Origin: Pyropia yezoensis
Taxonomy: Eukaryota; Rhodophyta; Bangiophyceae; Bangiales; Bangiaceae
NCBI GenBank assembly: GCA_009829735.1
Contig: CM020619.1
Location: 3,106,590 to 3,170,589 of the forward strand
Length of the DNA: 64,000 bases
Direction: 5' to 3'
Part shown: piece by piece, positions 1 through 9,084 of the stretch
Position numbering within the stretch: the stretch's first letter is position 1
Layout of the letters: each line of letters opens with the position of its first letter
Program-made: the position numbers and the translations under genes
Notes under the pieces: model-generated
What the model saw: the letters and a program-made list of their open reading frames with translations, nothing else
Told to the model about the DNA's origin: nothing
Database searches by the model: none

Positions 1-457
1 CTCCAGTTGAGTCTCGGTCCGCCTCCGGGAGTCCACCTGAGGGGAAACCACGTTCCTCAGGGGTCTCGACCGGGGGCATGGGCGCGAGCCCATCGCCGAC
101 CAACGGAGGTCCGCCGTCCTCCGAAAGCCTAGTTGGCGACGGCTCCAAGCCAAAGTTGGCTCCAACCCGAGTGGAACCCGCGGGGACAGTCCTCACCCCT
201 TGGGACGTTCCCGTTGAGTATACCACACGGTGGCCAGACTTCGGCCCACCCACATCAGAAGTGTCACCCGAGTGAACTCCCGACTGAGTCGGGGTGGCCT
301 GTTGCCCGCCCGCACTTCCAGTCCTGCTGGCTTGAGGGACCTCTAGTCCCTCTGCGACCCCAGGTAAACCCACCTGTGTCTCACCAGTATTCAAAGGCAC
401 TGAAGTACGTGCGTCACCCGTGTACTCCCCGGACGACGGGGGGTCCGAGCTAGCCAT
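1..457 (-). CDS. Partial Ser/Thr/Gly/Pro-rich protein running off the left edge, possibly gag-like
   Basis: An ATG at 457 (minus strand) opens a frame that stays open for 152 codons to the window edge. It begins MASSDPPSSGEYTGD and is rich in Ser, Gly, Thr, Pro and acidic residues, with no signal peptide or membrane segment. An in-frame stop (TAA) lies about 90 bp upstream, so this ATG is the natural start. I recognise no domain. A low-complexity hydrophilic N-terminus next to transposon sequence is what an LTR-retrotransposon Gag often looks like. The leader at about 575-545 (minus strand) reads ACATTTGGTGGAGC, which resembles the LTR end and primer-binding stretch of such elements. That is inference: no reverse transcriptase or second LTR is visible here. 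It could equally be the first exon of an unrelated disordered host protein. Confidence 0.4.
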   Translation of the reverse strand, partial: MASSDPPSSGEYTGDARTSVPLNTGETQVGLPGVAEGLEVPQASRTGSAGGQQATPTQSGVHSGDTSDVGGPKSGHRVVYSTGTSQGVRTVPAGSTRVGANFGLEPSPTRLSEDGGPPLVGDGLAPMPPVETPEERGFPSGGLPEADRDSTG

Positions 458-631
458 GTTGGCTGACGATCCGTATGACACGGTCCAAGTCCACCGTTCC
501 TCTGAGACAGAGGGCCCCCTACACCCGGGTGCACCCGGAGGTAAAGTTTACCTCTGTCCCCTGCTGCTCCACCAAATGTGACAAAAACCACTTGCACACA
601 CGACACCCAAGTTGGGGCGGTGTACAAGGGC

Positions 632-730
632 TGCCTCCCGTGTCGGGGGAACCGGAAGAAGTGCAAGTCGCACACTTTCTGTCCCTGTTGTGGGGCAAAC
701 CCCCCACTGACAAACAAGAGGATGGTGTGT
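632..730 (+). other. Cysteine cluster resembling a Zn2Cys6 zinc finger in an open frame
   Basis: A plus-strand frame open from about 545 to 1219 contains GCLPCRGNRKKC followed by a CPCC and a later Cys. The spacing is C-x2-C-x6-C-x5-C-x2-C-x12-C with a basic RxxRKK stretch between the second and third Cys. This resembles the binuclear zinc cluster of fungal-type regulators except for the long last spacing. No ATG precedes it in frame before a TAA stop, and the antisense strand is the leader of the edge ORF, so it may be fortuitous. Confidence 0.18.
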
Positions 731-1071
731 GGTCCAACAGTTTCTTGGTCGGGACGGGGACGCAGGGCCAAGCCCCGCTGTCCCTCCCCTTATCCCCCCA
801 GGGTCCCCTCAGAATCTCGCCACTCAGAATCTCCCACCCCAGCACCTGCCCACCGGGCCACACGAAAATTCAAGACGATAAATGCAGAAAACCCTCAAAT
901 CCAAGTTGGATTTACTACTAAGCTAACTATCCCAAACTTAGGGAATACGGACCCAAATGCAGGGGGAGAAACGGATCAGGCTAGTGGCCTGCCGCCCCTT
1001 GCATGGCACGTATTGCCCCCGTACCTGGGGGTCAATACTGCCACAGTATACGCATGCACAAGCCGTCTGCC

Positions 1072-2358
1072 TCAGAACATAGGCCCAACACCGGGGCGAA
1101 GCAGCTCCATATCCTCCACTCCGCGCGTGATTCTAACCCTCAGGTCGGAACGCTCACGGTCCCGGCGTCTCCCACGTTGGTCAGGACCGACCATATCTGT
1201 CGGAGCGAATGACGCTTGACCCCCAACTTGGTCGTTACCCCACGGGCCAGGGGCACAGTTCCTTGCAGAAGCATCGCCCCGGCAAAAGTTATGCAAGCGA
1301 AAACACGCACGCAGAAGGCTCGGTCTCTTGGGAAAAGGCACACACAGAGGGCGCCAAAACACACCCCATCGCCACGAAAGCATGCCAAAGGCTTGCTCGA
1401 TAGGAATGCGGCTTGACGACTGATAAAAGTTGTAACCATCCTTCCAGCGGTCACCTCGCCCACCGCCTGGCCAAGGTACGGCCAATACCTCGCTGGCAGC
1501 ATATGCCTCGTCAGCCACAATGCAATGGCCGTCGGCAATCAAAGCCGCCGTCAGCTCGTGGACAGGGTCCAATAACGTCCGACCAAGTCGCGTGCAGGCA
1601 AACGCTGTCGAGTCATGGGTAGCACCAGGGCTCATGCAGCTCATCCACCGACACTTGTAATCGGCGTCGCAGATCGCCTGGGCGTTGAACGAGTAGAAGC
1701 CCTTCCTTGAGTAGTAATCCGCGACGCATTGGACGTCAGACGGCAGAGGCTGCTCCTGGCGTATCGCGACGCCGTCCAAAGCCCCAATCACGTTCCCAAA
1801 CGGGGACCCCCGACGGCGCTGGAAGCCACCCGCGTAATCCAGCCGTCGGTCTCGGCTGCTCAACTTGAAGTCAAAATCCAGCGCTGGGGTGGCACTGATG
1901 GCATCGATCACCTCCCAGAGCGCCCGGTAGAGCGTGGCGGGGTGGACGCCAAAAACCGCGCAGATGTCCACATAGCTGCCGCCGCCCAAGTACCTGAGCG
2001 CCAGAGCCGTGCGACACAGTGGGGACAGTCCGCGGCGCGGGAGGCGGGGGCGCAAAACAGCCACCAAGCTCTCGACAGCGTCTGCCGGCATCCGCATTGT
2101 GCGGGCGAAGTTGGCACCGTAGCGGGCCTGCACATCCTCAACAGTAATAGGGATGTTTACATCAGGGGGAGGAGAAGCAAACAACCCGCGCCTACTATAC
2201 ATGGTGGCCGCTACGGTGATGGCGTGCGCTGTAGCGGCAGTCTGCCAGGCCGGGGGGTACATGGCCGCGCGTCTGTCGAGGAGGAGACCACTGCCATCGT
2301 CATCGGGTAGGAGTGGTTGTAAATGGCCCACCAAGGTCGAGGCTAAATCGACACGCAT
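1072..2358 (-). CDS. PIF/Harbinger-type DDE transposase (HARBI1-like)
   Basis: A 428-aa uninterrupted protein from ATG at 2358. Residues about 115-150 form a helix-turn-helix-like stretch (SYVDICAVFGVHPATLYR). The nuclease core then follows with the DDE_Tnp_4 signatures: GALDGVAI (Asp195), GATHDS, IVADEAY (Asp283), IPIEQAFG (Glu321) and the family-typical LHNF near residue 356. All three acidic catalytic residues are present, so it could be active. In this superfamily the transposase cuts and pastes elements with 3-bp target duplications, usually with a second Myb/SANT-like ORF. I could not identify that partner or the terminal repeats of this copy. A domesticated HARBI1-like host gene is the alternative; transposon-rich surroundings favour a mobile element. 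Confidence 0.93.
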   Translation of the reverse strand: MRVDLASTLVGHLQPLLPDDDGSGLLLDRRAAMYPPAWQTAATAHAITVAATMYSRRGLFASPPPDVNIPITVEDVQARYGANFARTMRMPADAVESLVAVLRPRLPRRGLSPLCRTALALRYLGGGSYVDICAVFGVHPATLYRALWEVIDAISATPALDFDFKLSSRDRRLDYAGGFQRRRGSPFGNVIGALDGVAIRQEQPLPSDVQCVADYYSRKGFYSFNAQAICDADYKCRWMSCMSPGATHDSTAFACTRLGRTLLDPVHELTAALIADGHCIVADEAYAASEVLAVPWPGGGRGDRWKDGYNFYQSSSRIPIEQAFGMLSWRWGVFWRPLCVPFPKRPSLLRACFRLHNFCRGDASARNCAPGPWGNDQVGGQASFAPTDMVGPDQRGRRRDRERSDLRVRITRGVEDMELLRPGVGPMF

Positions 2359-3084
2359 TTATTACATTTATCTTCCTCGGCTGTGTAGTTCATTGTCGTG
2401 CGGTTGTGCCTGCGCTCATCCTTTCGCAGCCCCGGGCCACGGGGACGCGCTGCGTGTGACCTGCGAACGCGGTCTGCGAACAGGCCTGAAGAACGCGGCG
2501 GGCATCCAGGGCGCCAATTGGGCGCTGCCTGTGACCAATTGAGGTGAACATAGACAACTTTGCTTCCTCCTTAGGCGACGAGCTGACAGTCGGTAAGGGC
2601 CAATGAGGCGTCGATATCGTCTTCAGGGCTGGGGAGAGCCCCCTCCACAGGGTGCGACCGATCCTTCATGCAGGGCGGAAATTGTGTCGCGACACAATTC
2701 TGTCTCGCCCACCCAGACCTCACTCTCGTCCACCCAGATGTATCCACGTTGCTGAATCCCTTTCGCAGGTCTAGTGTGATGTGTGGAGAACTAAGAGCCA
2801 CCTTAACTGGGCGTGTGACCGTGTCGCCGCCCCGCGGCGTCGGCCTCGTGAGGGGGCCCACCATAACGTTGCCATATCCGATCGGTACGATTTTCTGTTC
2901 CGTTTAACGGGAGGTATACCGATTTACCGACCTTGTGTAGGTATCCCGGTACGATAAATTTCTAAATTATTTCCGATTCGTGCAATCAACCGCTGACGCC
3001 CAACCTGCGGAACCACACATACATACATACATAGACCGGGTCCCCCCAGGCGCCTGCGCCCACTCGACACCCATCTCTTCACCG
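2359..3084. other. Intergenic, AT-richer stretch beside the transposase; contains a 20-bp perfect palindrome
   Basis: No convincing coding frame. At 2680-2699 there is a perfect palindrome (AATTGTGTCGCGACACAATT). Around 2870-2980 the sequence turns AT-rich with repeated ACCGAT-type words, and a short ACAT microsatellite follows near 3016-3031. Such AT-rich islands in a GC-rich genome are typical of transposon ends, but no inverted partner could be aligned with confidence. Confidence 0.5.
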
Positions 3085-3255
3085 TCACCCATGGTCGCCG
3101 TTGCAAACGGCTACAGCTTCCCGGTACCGCTCGTACGCCGACTCGCACGCAATACAGTACGCAACCCAGTAGTGGGACGCCTTGCCGTCACCCCGCTTGT
3201 AGCGCTCGGTCGTCCGCCGAAACGCCTTCCACTTGGGCAACGTCGTGGCCTGCAT
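3085..3255 (-). pseudogene. BED/zinc-finger-like fragment, probably transposon-derived
   Basis: From ATG at 3255 a 56-aa frame contains KWKAFRRTTERYKRGDG, then HYWVAYCIACESAYERY, then a late CNGDHG. The order Trp...Phe...basic, then YC-x2-C, resembles the N-terminal zinc finger that precedes many hAT-type transposases (BED-like), but the distal His pair is not clear. It stops after 56 codons with no catalytic domain following in any frame, so I read it as a decayed remnant or an isolated exon. Coding character rests on amino-acid composition only. Confidence 0.33.
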
Positions 3256-3770
3256 CGTCCAACGAGAGAGCGGGTTTGGAGGGAGTTGGGTGGAGGAAAG
3301 GGAAAAGCAAAAGGGGAGCCAATGGAGCGTGCACAGGAAGACAGGGTGCTCCACAGCATATGTGTGGGGGCGGGAGGGTGTCCTGACGCGGTATGGAGCA
3401 GTCCGCGGTGACCTGCCGTCGGGAGCTGTTAGGACTGGTACGGCTTTGGTCCGGTGCCTCGCATCTGCGCCGCAGCCCCAGTTGAGCCAACGCAAGGCTG
3501 CATGGCCAGTGACTGTGAGCAGGTGTCGCCACGGGGCCAGGAGGACTGTGGCGGTGTGCCTGGCTGTGGTGCCTGGGGCGCCGACGAACGTATGCGGCCT
3601 GTTTGTGAGCTAGGCACAGGTCATTTGGCAGGGGGGGGTAGAGGTGTCGATGTGATAAAGACATGTATTAGGGCACAGCCACCAACGTGGGCTATCGGAA
3701 GAAAGCCGCAACTATTCGGTATGTAACGTTACATGGAAGAATGCCAGGTCTATGTAATCAGAGATCATCC
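3256..3770. other. No recognisable gene
   Basis: Mixed-composition sequence with several short frames on both strands, none with a family resemblance. It ends in a short perfect palindrome at about 3720-3733 (ATGTAACGTTACAT) at the margin of the repeat that follows. Confidence 0.4.
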
Positions 3771-3929
3771 AATCAGAGACCTGTACAAAATGGACCCACG
3801 ATAGCTCTGGGCTATCGCCGAGCCAAAGCGAGTGTCGGTAATGGCAGGGTAGGATCCATACTCAGGGGGTAGGATCTATACTAAGGGGGTAGGATCCATA
3901 CTAGGGGGGGGTAGCATCCGTATTAGGGG
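3771..3929 (+). repeat. Repeat family copy A with four 20-bp tandem units
   Basis: The segment carries CCAATCAGAG, then an imperfect palindrome GATAGCTCTGGGCTATCG, then AATGGCAGGGTAGGATCC. It ends in four tandem units of about 20 bp (GGTAGGATCCATACTCAGGG-like) at 3848-3928. The same ordered words occur on the opposite strand at 8638-8770, so these are diverged copies of one repeat family in inverted orientation 4.7 kb apart. Confidence 0.7.
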
Positions 3930-4164
3930 CTGATTAGGGGCCCGCTTCGTCGCACCGTCCTGACAGTGGTGAGTTGACACGTAGGAGCGGGGCCTTGTCC
4001 CCTCTGCTCCGCTGGGACTGGGACATTTCGGCGCGCCTCCATCCTCACTTGGTCGTGATCGACCGCGCCCGAGCAGTCTCGCGCAGCTGCGGGCGAGGCT
4101 GACCTGTGCCCTGGGTACCCGCATGCATCGGGGACAGCCCGGGATGGGTAGCGGTGCGCCGCAG

Positions 4165-4494
4165 GACGATGGACCTGTGGAGGGCGTCGCGGCACGGAAG
4201 GATGGACCGATGGCGGATGGTGTGGAGCGCGGGAGTGCACCTGTTGAGGAAGATGTGGCGCGGGGGGACGCTTATGCGGAGGGTGACGCGGCGCGGGGGG
4301 ATGCACCTGCTGAGGGTGGTGCGGCGTGTGGGGATATACCTGTGGAGGACGGTGCGGTGCAGGGAAGCACACATGTGGGGGGTGACGCGGCGCAGGGGGG
4401 TGTACCGGTTGATGGCGGCGCAGCGCGGAGGAGTTCACCTGTGGAGGGCAGTGCGGCGCGGGGGAGTGCACCTGGGGAGAGTGACACCACGCGG
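4165..4494 (+). repeat. 33-bp minisatellite, ten units, in frame as an 11-residue repeat
   Basis: Ten consecutive 33-bp units read without a stop in the plus frame from 4123 (ATG) to 4653. Each encodes a variant of G-[SD]-[AI]-P-[VA]-[EG]-[GED]-[GD]-[AV]-A-[RQ], for example GSAPVEEDVAR, GDAYAEGDAAR, GDAPAEGGAAC, GDIPVEDGAVQ, RSSPVEGSAAR. Divergence between units is moderate and keeps the frame, but other frames are also open because the unit is a multiple of three. The flanking 4123-4653 frame (176 aa) could be a repetitive acidic protein, but no domain, promoter or signal supports it. The non-coding minisatellite reading is preferred. Confidence 0.8.
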
Positions 4495-4499
4495 GGGAA

Positions 4500-5423
4500 A
4501 GCACGCTTGGATGGTCGAAGCACTTGCGAAGTCGATGCGGCCGTGCTCCCTCTCCTCCCTCCGCCCCTCCCCCCGCCCACTCCACCGTCGACTGCCACCG
4601 CCACTGGCCGCCCGCCTCCCCCCCGGGCGCCAGCCACCTGCTGGTCCCTCTGACACAGCCGCCGGCGGGGCCTGCGCACACACCGCAGTATGCCGTGACC
4701 GGCGGCAGTGCCAGAGGTGTGCACTCAGACCTGGGAATCGCCGGGCTCAGTACCCAGTTGTCTACAATTGCACACAAGTGAGGCACGATGTCAATGAAAA
4801 AAGCAGCTCATGACCAGCTAAATGGTAGGTATGACCCCGATCGGCGACACATTGCCCCGCTGTCCTCGACACCAGACGCTGAATAGGATGTAAGTGTGCA
4901 GGATTGATGAGTTCAGAGTAAAACTTAGAACTGGAAATACGTCATTTCTTGCATTTGGCGGCCTGGTCATCGACTGGCGGCTGAAGAGGTCCTCAAAGAC
5001 GTACTCCTACTCATCTACTCATGGTTCTGACGCCACGAGCGTTGTCAGGGACCTTGTTTTGGTCTGTTGGGACACTGTTCAAAAGGTGGTCCCGATCTTG
5101 GTTCGTCGGTGTGTGCGTGGTGATGGCTTGTTGCAGTACTGCAGAACATCGGCCAGGACCAAACACACCGAAACCAAGTGTCGCCGAGAAGCGAAGTAAC
5201 GATCCAGGTTGATCAAAACGGGGTCGCTCAGAACGCCTATGAAGTCAGAAGTGTGCGGAGGTGAGCAGAAGTGCCTCATCGAGGGCCTCGAAGGCATCAC
5301 ATTTCCGCCATCCGTTTGAAGGCTCAGCCCGACGAGGCTTGACCCCCCTGGTGCTCATGAACGACGTAAGAAAGATCGATAAGGTGTACTGAAGCACCCT
5401 CTATCGCAAAGTGCCACAAACCG
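4500..5423. other. No gene recognised; becomes AT-richer before the large GC repeat
   Basis: Several 60-100 aa frames occur on both strands without similarity, signal peptide or start context. From about 4780 to 5400 composition is closer to 50% GC, unlike its neighbours, which suggests a different origin from the flanking repeat arrays. Confidence 0.4.
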
Positions 5424-7520
5424 ATGCTTTATGCGCCAGGCGGGGGGCAGCGGCCAGGCGGGGGGCGGCGGCCAGCCGGCGGCGGTACCGGCAGCGGTGA
5501 GGAGGCGGGGCACAGCCGGAGAAGGCGGCGACAGCGGCGGGGAGGCGGCGACCAACCGGTGACGACGAGAGGCGTGGCGGCCATCCGGCAGCAGCGGCGG
5601 CCAGGGGAGCCGCGGTAGCGGCCGGGGAGCAACGGCCAGCCGGCGGTGGCGGGGGTGGCGCCCGGCCGGCACAGGTGGGTGGCAAGCGGCCAGCTGGCGG
5701 CGGCGACGGCGGCAACGGCCAGCCTGCAACGGCGGCGGCCGCGGCGGGGGCGCAGAGGCCAACCGGTGGCGGCGAGGGGGGGCGCCAGCGGGCGACAGCG
5801 CAGCGGCCGCGGCGGCACCGGGGGGGGGGGCGGCGACCAGACGGCGGCGGCGGGGGCGGCCAGCCGGCGGCGGCGGGGGCAGCGGCCGTCCGGCGGCGGC
5901 GGGGGCAGAGGCCGGCAGGCGGGGCCTGTGGCCGCCGCGGGGGGGCGATTGGCTGTCGGCCGCAGCGGCGGCGGGAGCGGAGGTGGGGCAGCGGCCAGCG
6001 GGCGGCGGCGGTGGTGGCAGGCAGACGGAGGCAGCGGCATCGGCAGAGGCGGCAGCGGGGTCGGGGCGGCGACCAGCCGGTGGCGGCGGCGGAGGCGGCC
6101 AGCTGGCCGCGCCGGTGTCAACGGCCGGGAAGCAGCGGCCAGCCGCGGGAGCGGCGGTGGGACCGCGGCCAGCAGGCGGTGGCGGTGGTGGCGGCCAGTG
6201 GGCGGCAGCAGCGACACCAGCGGCAGCAGCGGGGCGGAGGAAGCGACCAGAAGCGATGGCGGGGGTGGCAGGCAGACAGTGGCAGCGGCTGAGGCGGCGG
6301 CGAAGGTGAGGGGGGGTCGGCGAGCAACCGGTGGCGGTGGGGGCAGCGGCCAGCCAGCCGTGCCGGTGGCCGCGGCGGTGGGGCAGCGGCCAGCGGGCGG
6401 CGGCGGCGGCGACAGCCAGGCGGCTGCGGCGGTACCCTCGGCTGGGGGCAGATGGCCGGGCGGCAGCGGCAGCGGCGGCGGCGGCAGCGGCCGGGGGGCG
6501 GGGGGGTCGACCAGCCGGCGGCGGCGATGGCGGCGGCCAGCCGACGGTTGCGGCGGCTGCGGCCAGCCGGCGGCGGCGGCGGCCGCGGCCAGCCGGCGGC
6601 AGCGGCGGCCGCGACCAGCTGGCGGCGGCGACGGTAGATTCGGATGAGCTGCAGCCCGCCGGCGGCGTCGATAGTGGATGACAGCCGGCGGTGGCGGGGA
6701 GGGCAGCAGCCGGCCGGCGGCAGCCGAAGCGGAGGTAGCCAGGCGGTGGCGGCGGTGGTAGCGGCAGCGGCCGGGGGAGAGCAGCCAACGGGCGGCTGGG
6801 GGGGCGGCGGGGGGGGCGGCGGGGGGGGCGGCGGCGACGGTGGCCACGGCGGGGGTGCGATGGACAGCCGGCGGCCGCGGCAGCCGTGGCGGGGGGGCAG
6901 CGACCAGCAGGCGGCGGCGAAGGGGGCGGCTAGCGGGCGGCGGCCGGGGCAGCGGTCAGCCGACGGCGGCAGGAGGGGGCAGCGGCGGGCTGGCGGCAGT
7001 GGCGGCGGGGGCGGCCAGCAGGCGCCGCCGGTGGCCTCAGCAGGTGGGCGAGAGGCAGCCGGCGGCGACGACGGCAGCTGCCAGCCGGTGGCGGCAGGCG
7101 TGGCCGCCAGCCGGCAAAGGCGGGGGGTCAGCGGCCGGCCGGTGGCAGCGGCTGCGAGCGCGGCCAGTCGGCGACGGCGGGAGGCATGGCGGCCAGCCGG
7201 TGGCAGCAGCAGCCGCAGGAGCGGCATCGGTCGGCCCGGGGGGCGGCAACCAGGCGGCCGTGGCAGCGTCTCCGCGGCCAAAAAGCGCTGGCGGCTGGAG
7301 TGGCAGCGGCGAGGAGGCGACCAGCGAACGGCAGCGGCGACAGCGCCGGGGCGTCGGCCTGCCCCCGGCGGCGACAGGAGTGCAGGGACAGCGGCGGCCA
7401 GCTGGCGGCATAAGCCTCCGGTAAGCGGCGGCCAGCTAGCAGCAGCAGCGGCGGCGAGGGGGGCGCGGACCGCCGGGGGACGGCGGAGAGCCGCCGGGGA
7501 GGGGCGGGTCCGCTGGCGGC
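5424..7520. repeat. 2.1-kb very GC-rich interspersed/tandem repeat block (GGC/CAGC units)
   Basis: The whole block is made of short variable units built around GGCGGCGGCNGCGGCCAGC, spaced irregularly at roughly 25-40 bp. Because stop codons are nearly absent, open frames of up to 477 codons exist in several frames on both strands, encoding only Ala/Arg/Gly/Pro strings (AGRRxPPPPP-type). This is the expected artefact of the repeat, so I do not call genes here. Confidence 0.85.
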
Positions 7521-7524
7521 AGCA

Positions 7525-8448
7525 GCGCAGTGGATCTTAATCCATGTACCTAGAATTTCGCGCATGCGAATGCGAGCACGTGCCAGAGCGTGTTTTGGGT
7601 CTCCGTCGACCTCGGTTCCCTCTGCGAACCCCTGCTTCAAGTTCGAGAACGATCACGCATGTGACGATAAAGAACACTTGCATTGCACACTCCCCCACAT
7701 TCTGCGCGCATTCTGCCACACATCCAGCAGAAAAAAACACCCTGAGTGCATATGCATGTTTTTTTTTTTCGGCCCCTTGCCGGAAGCATGCACATTGATG
7801 ACCCGTGGGCCACCTGATTACATCGTTCCACAACCTCTTGCACCGGCCGTCGGCGCAAGGCATACACGTGTCTGCACAGTTCGTGCGGGAAGCGCTGCTT
7901 GACCTCGCCCGCGTCGCCGCGGGGTGTGCGCGGTCACCGCGTAGTCGACCTGGTGCACTTAGTCAGCGCCGTTGTGGCACAGTTTGCGGACAGTGCGCAG
8001 CGAAACGTGTCTGAAACGACACGCCCTTTGTGAAAGGATGCGCTGACGGTCACCAATTTGCATCGAGTGTTCGTTTGATTCTGCATTGTTGATGCGCGTT
8101 TGCAGAACATTGCTCCGCACTGACGTTTGGACTCTCACGGGACATGTGCATTTCGGATTGTTCCATGCGAGAATCCACTGCAAATACGTGTTGGTTTCGG
8201 GCTATCTCAGCCGGTACTGAACAACAAGCTTCACTTCTTACATGAGGACGTAGCCCTTCACGTCCTGGTCGTCGTAGGCAAGAAACGAAGAGGAAAAAAG
8301 AACCCCTCAGCTCGTGGTGGTGCTCGCGCACCTTTTATGCGCGGTTTTCGCCCTCCAGAGGCCACAGGGGCCACCATGCAAAAACGTGTTTCGTAGATGC
8401 GGGCCCGATGCGCGGAATTCTAGGTACATGGGTCAAGACCCACTGCGC
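7525..8448. mobile_element. MITE-like element, 924 bp, with 41-bp terminal inverted repeats
   Basis: Left end 7525-7565 and right end 8408-8448 are inverted copies matching at 37 of 41 positions; the conserved core is CCATGTACCTAGAATT. Flanks allow a 3-bp CAG duplication if the element is taken one base shorter at each end, as expected for PIF/Harbinger-type insertions. The interior is AT-richer, contains a run of T near 7760 and holds no coding frame with a recognisable domain, so it is non-autonomous. A transposase of the right superfamily is encoded at 1072-2358, but no shared termini were demonstrated. Confidence 0.78.
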
Positions 8449-8637
8449 AGCGGGAGCAGCGCAGCCTGCAGGGATGGGGAGCGATGGCTCATCACACGTG
8501 GCAGAACACGTGGACACAGACACGTTTGGGCCACACGTGGTCTGGCTAGTGTGCCTAGTCTTGGGGGCCTGGAGGACGTCTCGGACGGCTGTAAGGGTGG
8601 TCGCAAACACCAATAGAAATCGCAGCTACCCCTCGCA

Positions 8638-8770
8638 TCGGGAAGATCCTACCCTCGGGCAAGGATCCTACCCTGCCATTATCTGTATTGGCCAAAGCAG
8701 TGCCTTTTGGTCGAGCGATAGCTCTTGAGCTATCCCAGGCCAACGAGAACGCGCTCTGATTGGCTGTTAC
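8638..8770 (-). repeat. Repeat family copy B (inverted relative to 3771-3929)
   Basis: Read on the minus strand this has CCAATCAGAG, a perfect hairpin GATAGCTC-TT-GAGCTATC at 8717-8734, and AATGGCAGGGTAGGATCC followed by a second GGGTAGGATC unit. The word order matches copy A, with diverged spacers. Confidence 0.65.
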
Positions 8771-9084
8771 GCTTCCAGAAGTTTCACGAACCACAAGTCC
8801 GACTTACGTATCGAAACGTAGGATCAGTAATAGTGGTGAATCTGCTGATTGCCAACGTTGGTGGCTGTGTCCTTATTACCGTACCAAACCAAACAGACAT
8901 GTGAGCATATGGAAAATACCGTTTACCGATCGGGACACCGATCTTTATCGATTTTATTTGCCGACCGAAGTTACCAATTTGTCAACCTTACCCACCACCC
9001 ATACCGCTCTGCGGAGGCGGGTGACCCCAGCAACGGTGGCCACCCCCCTCGTGGCCTGGCAAGACCCCCCGCCTACGGGGGGCG
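8771..9084. other. No gene; mixed sequence abutting the inverted-repeat element
   Basis: AT-rich up to about 8990 with CCGAT/TACCGAT words similar to those at 2870-2980, then a short C-rich stretch. No coding evidence. Confidence 0.4.

Noticed and set aside
4165-4494. Possible CRISPR-like array
   Set aside because: Units are contiguous with no unique spacers; it is a minisatellite in a eukaryotic genome.
5355-7540. Long Pro/Ala/Arg open frames on both strands
   Set aside because: Produced by the GGC/CAGC repeat block; mutually overlapping in several frames with no non-repetitive sequence.
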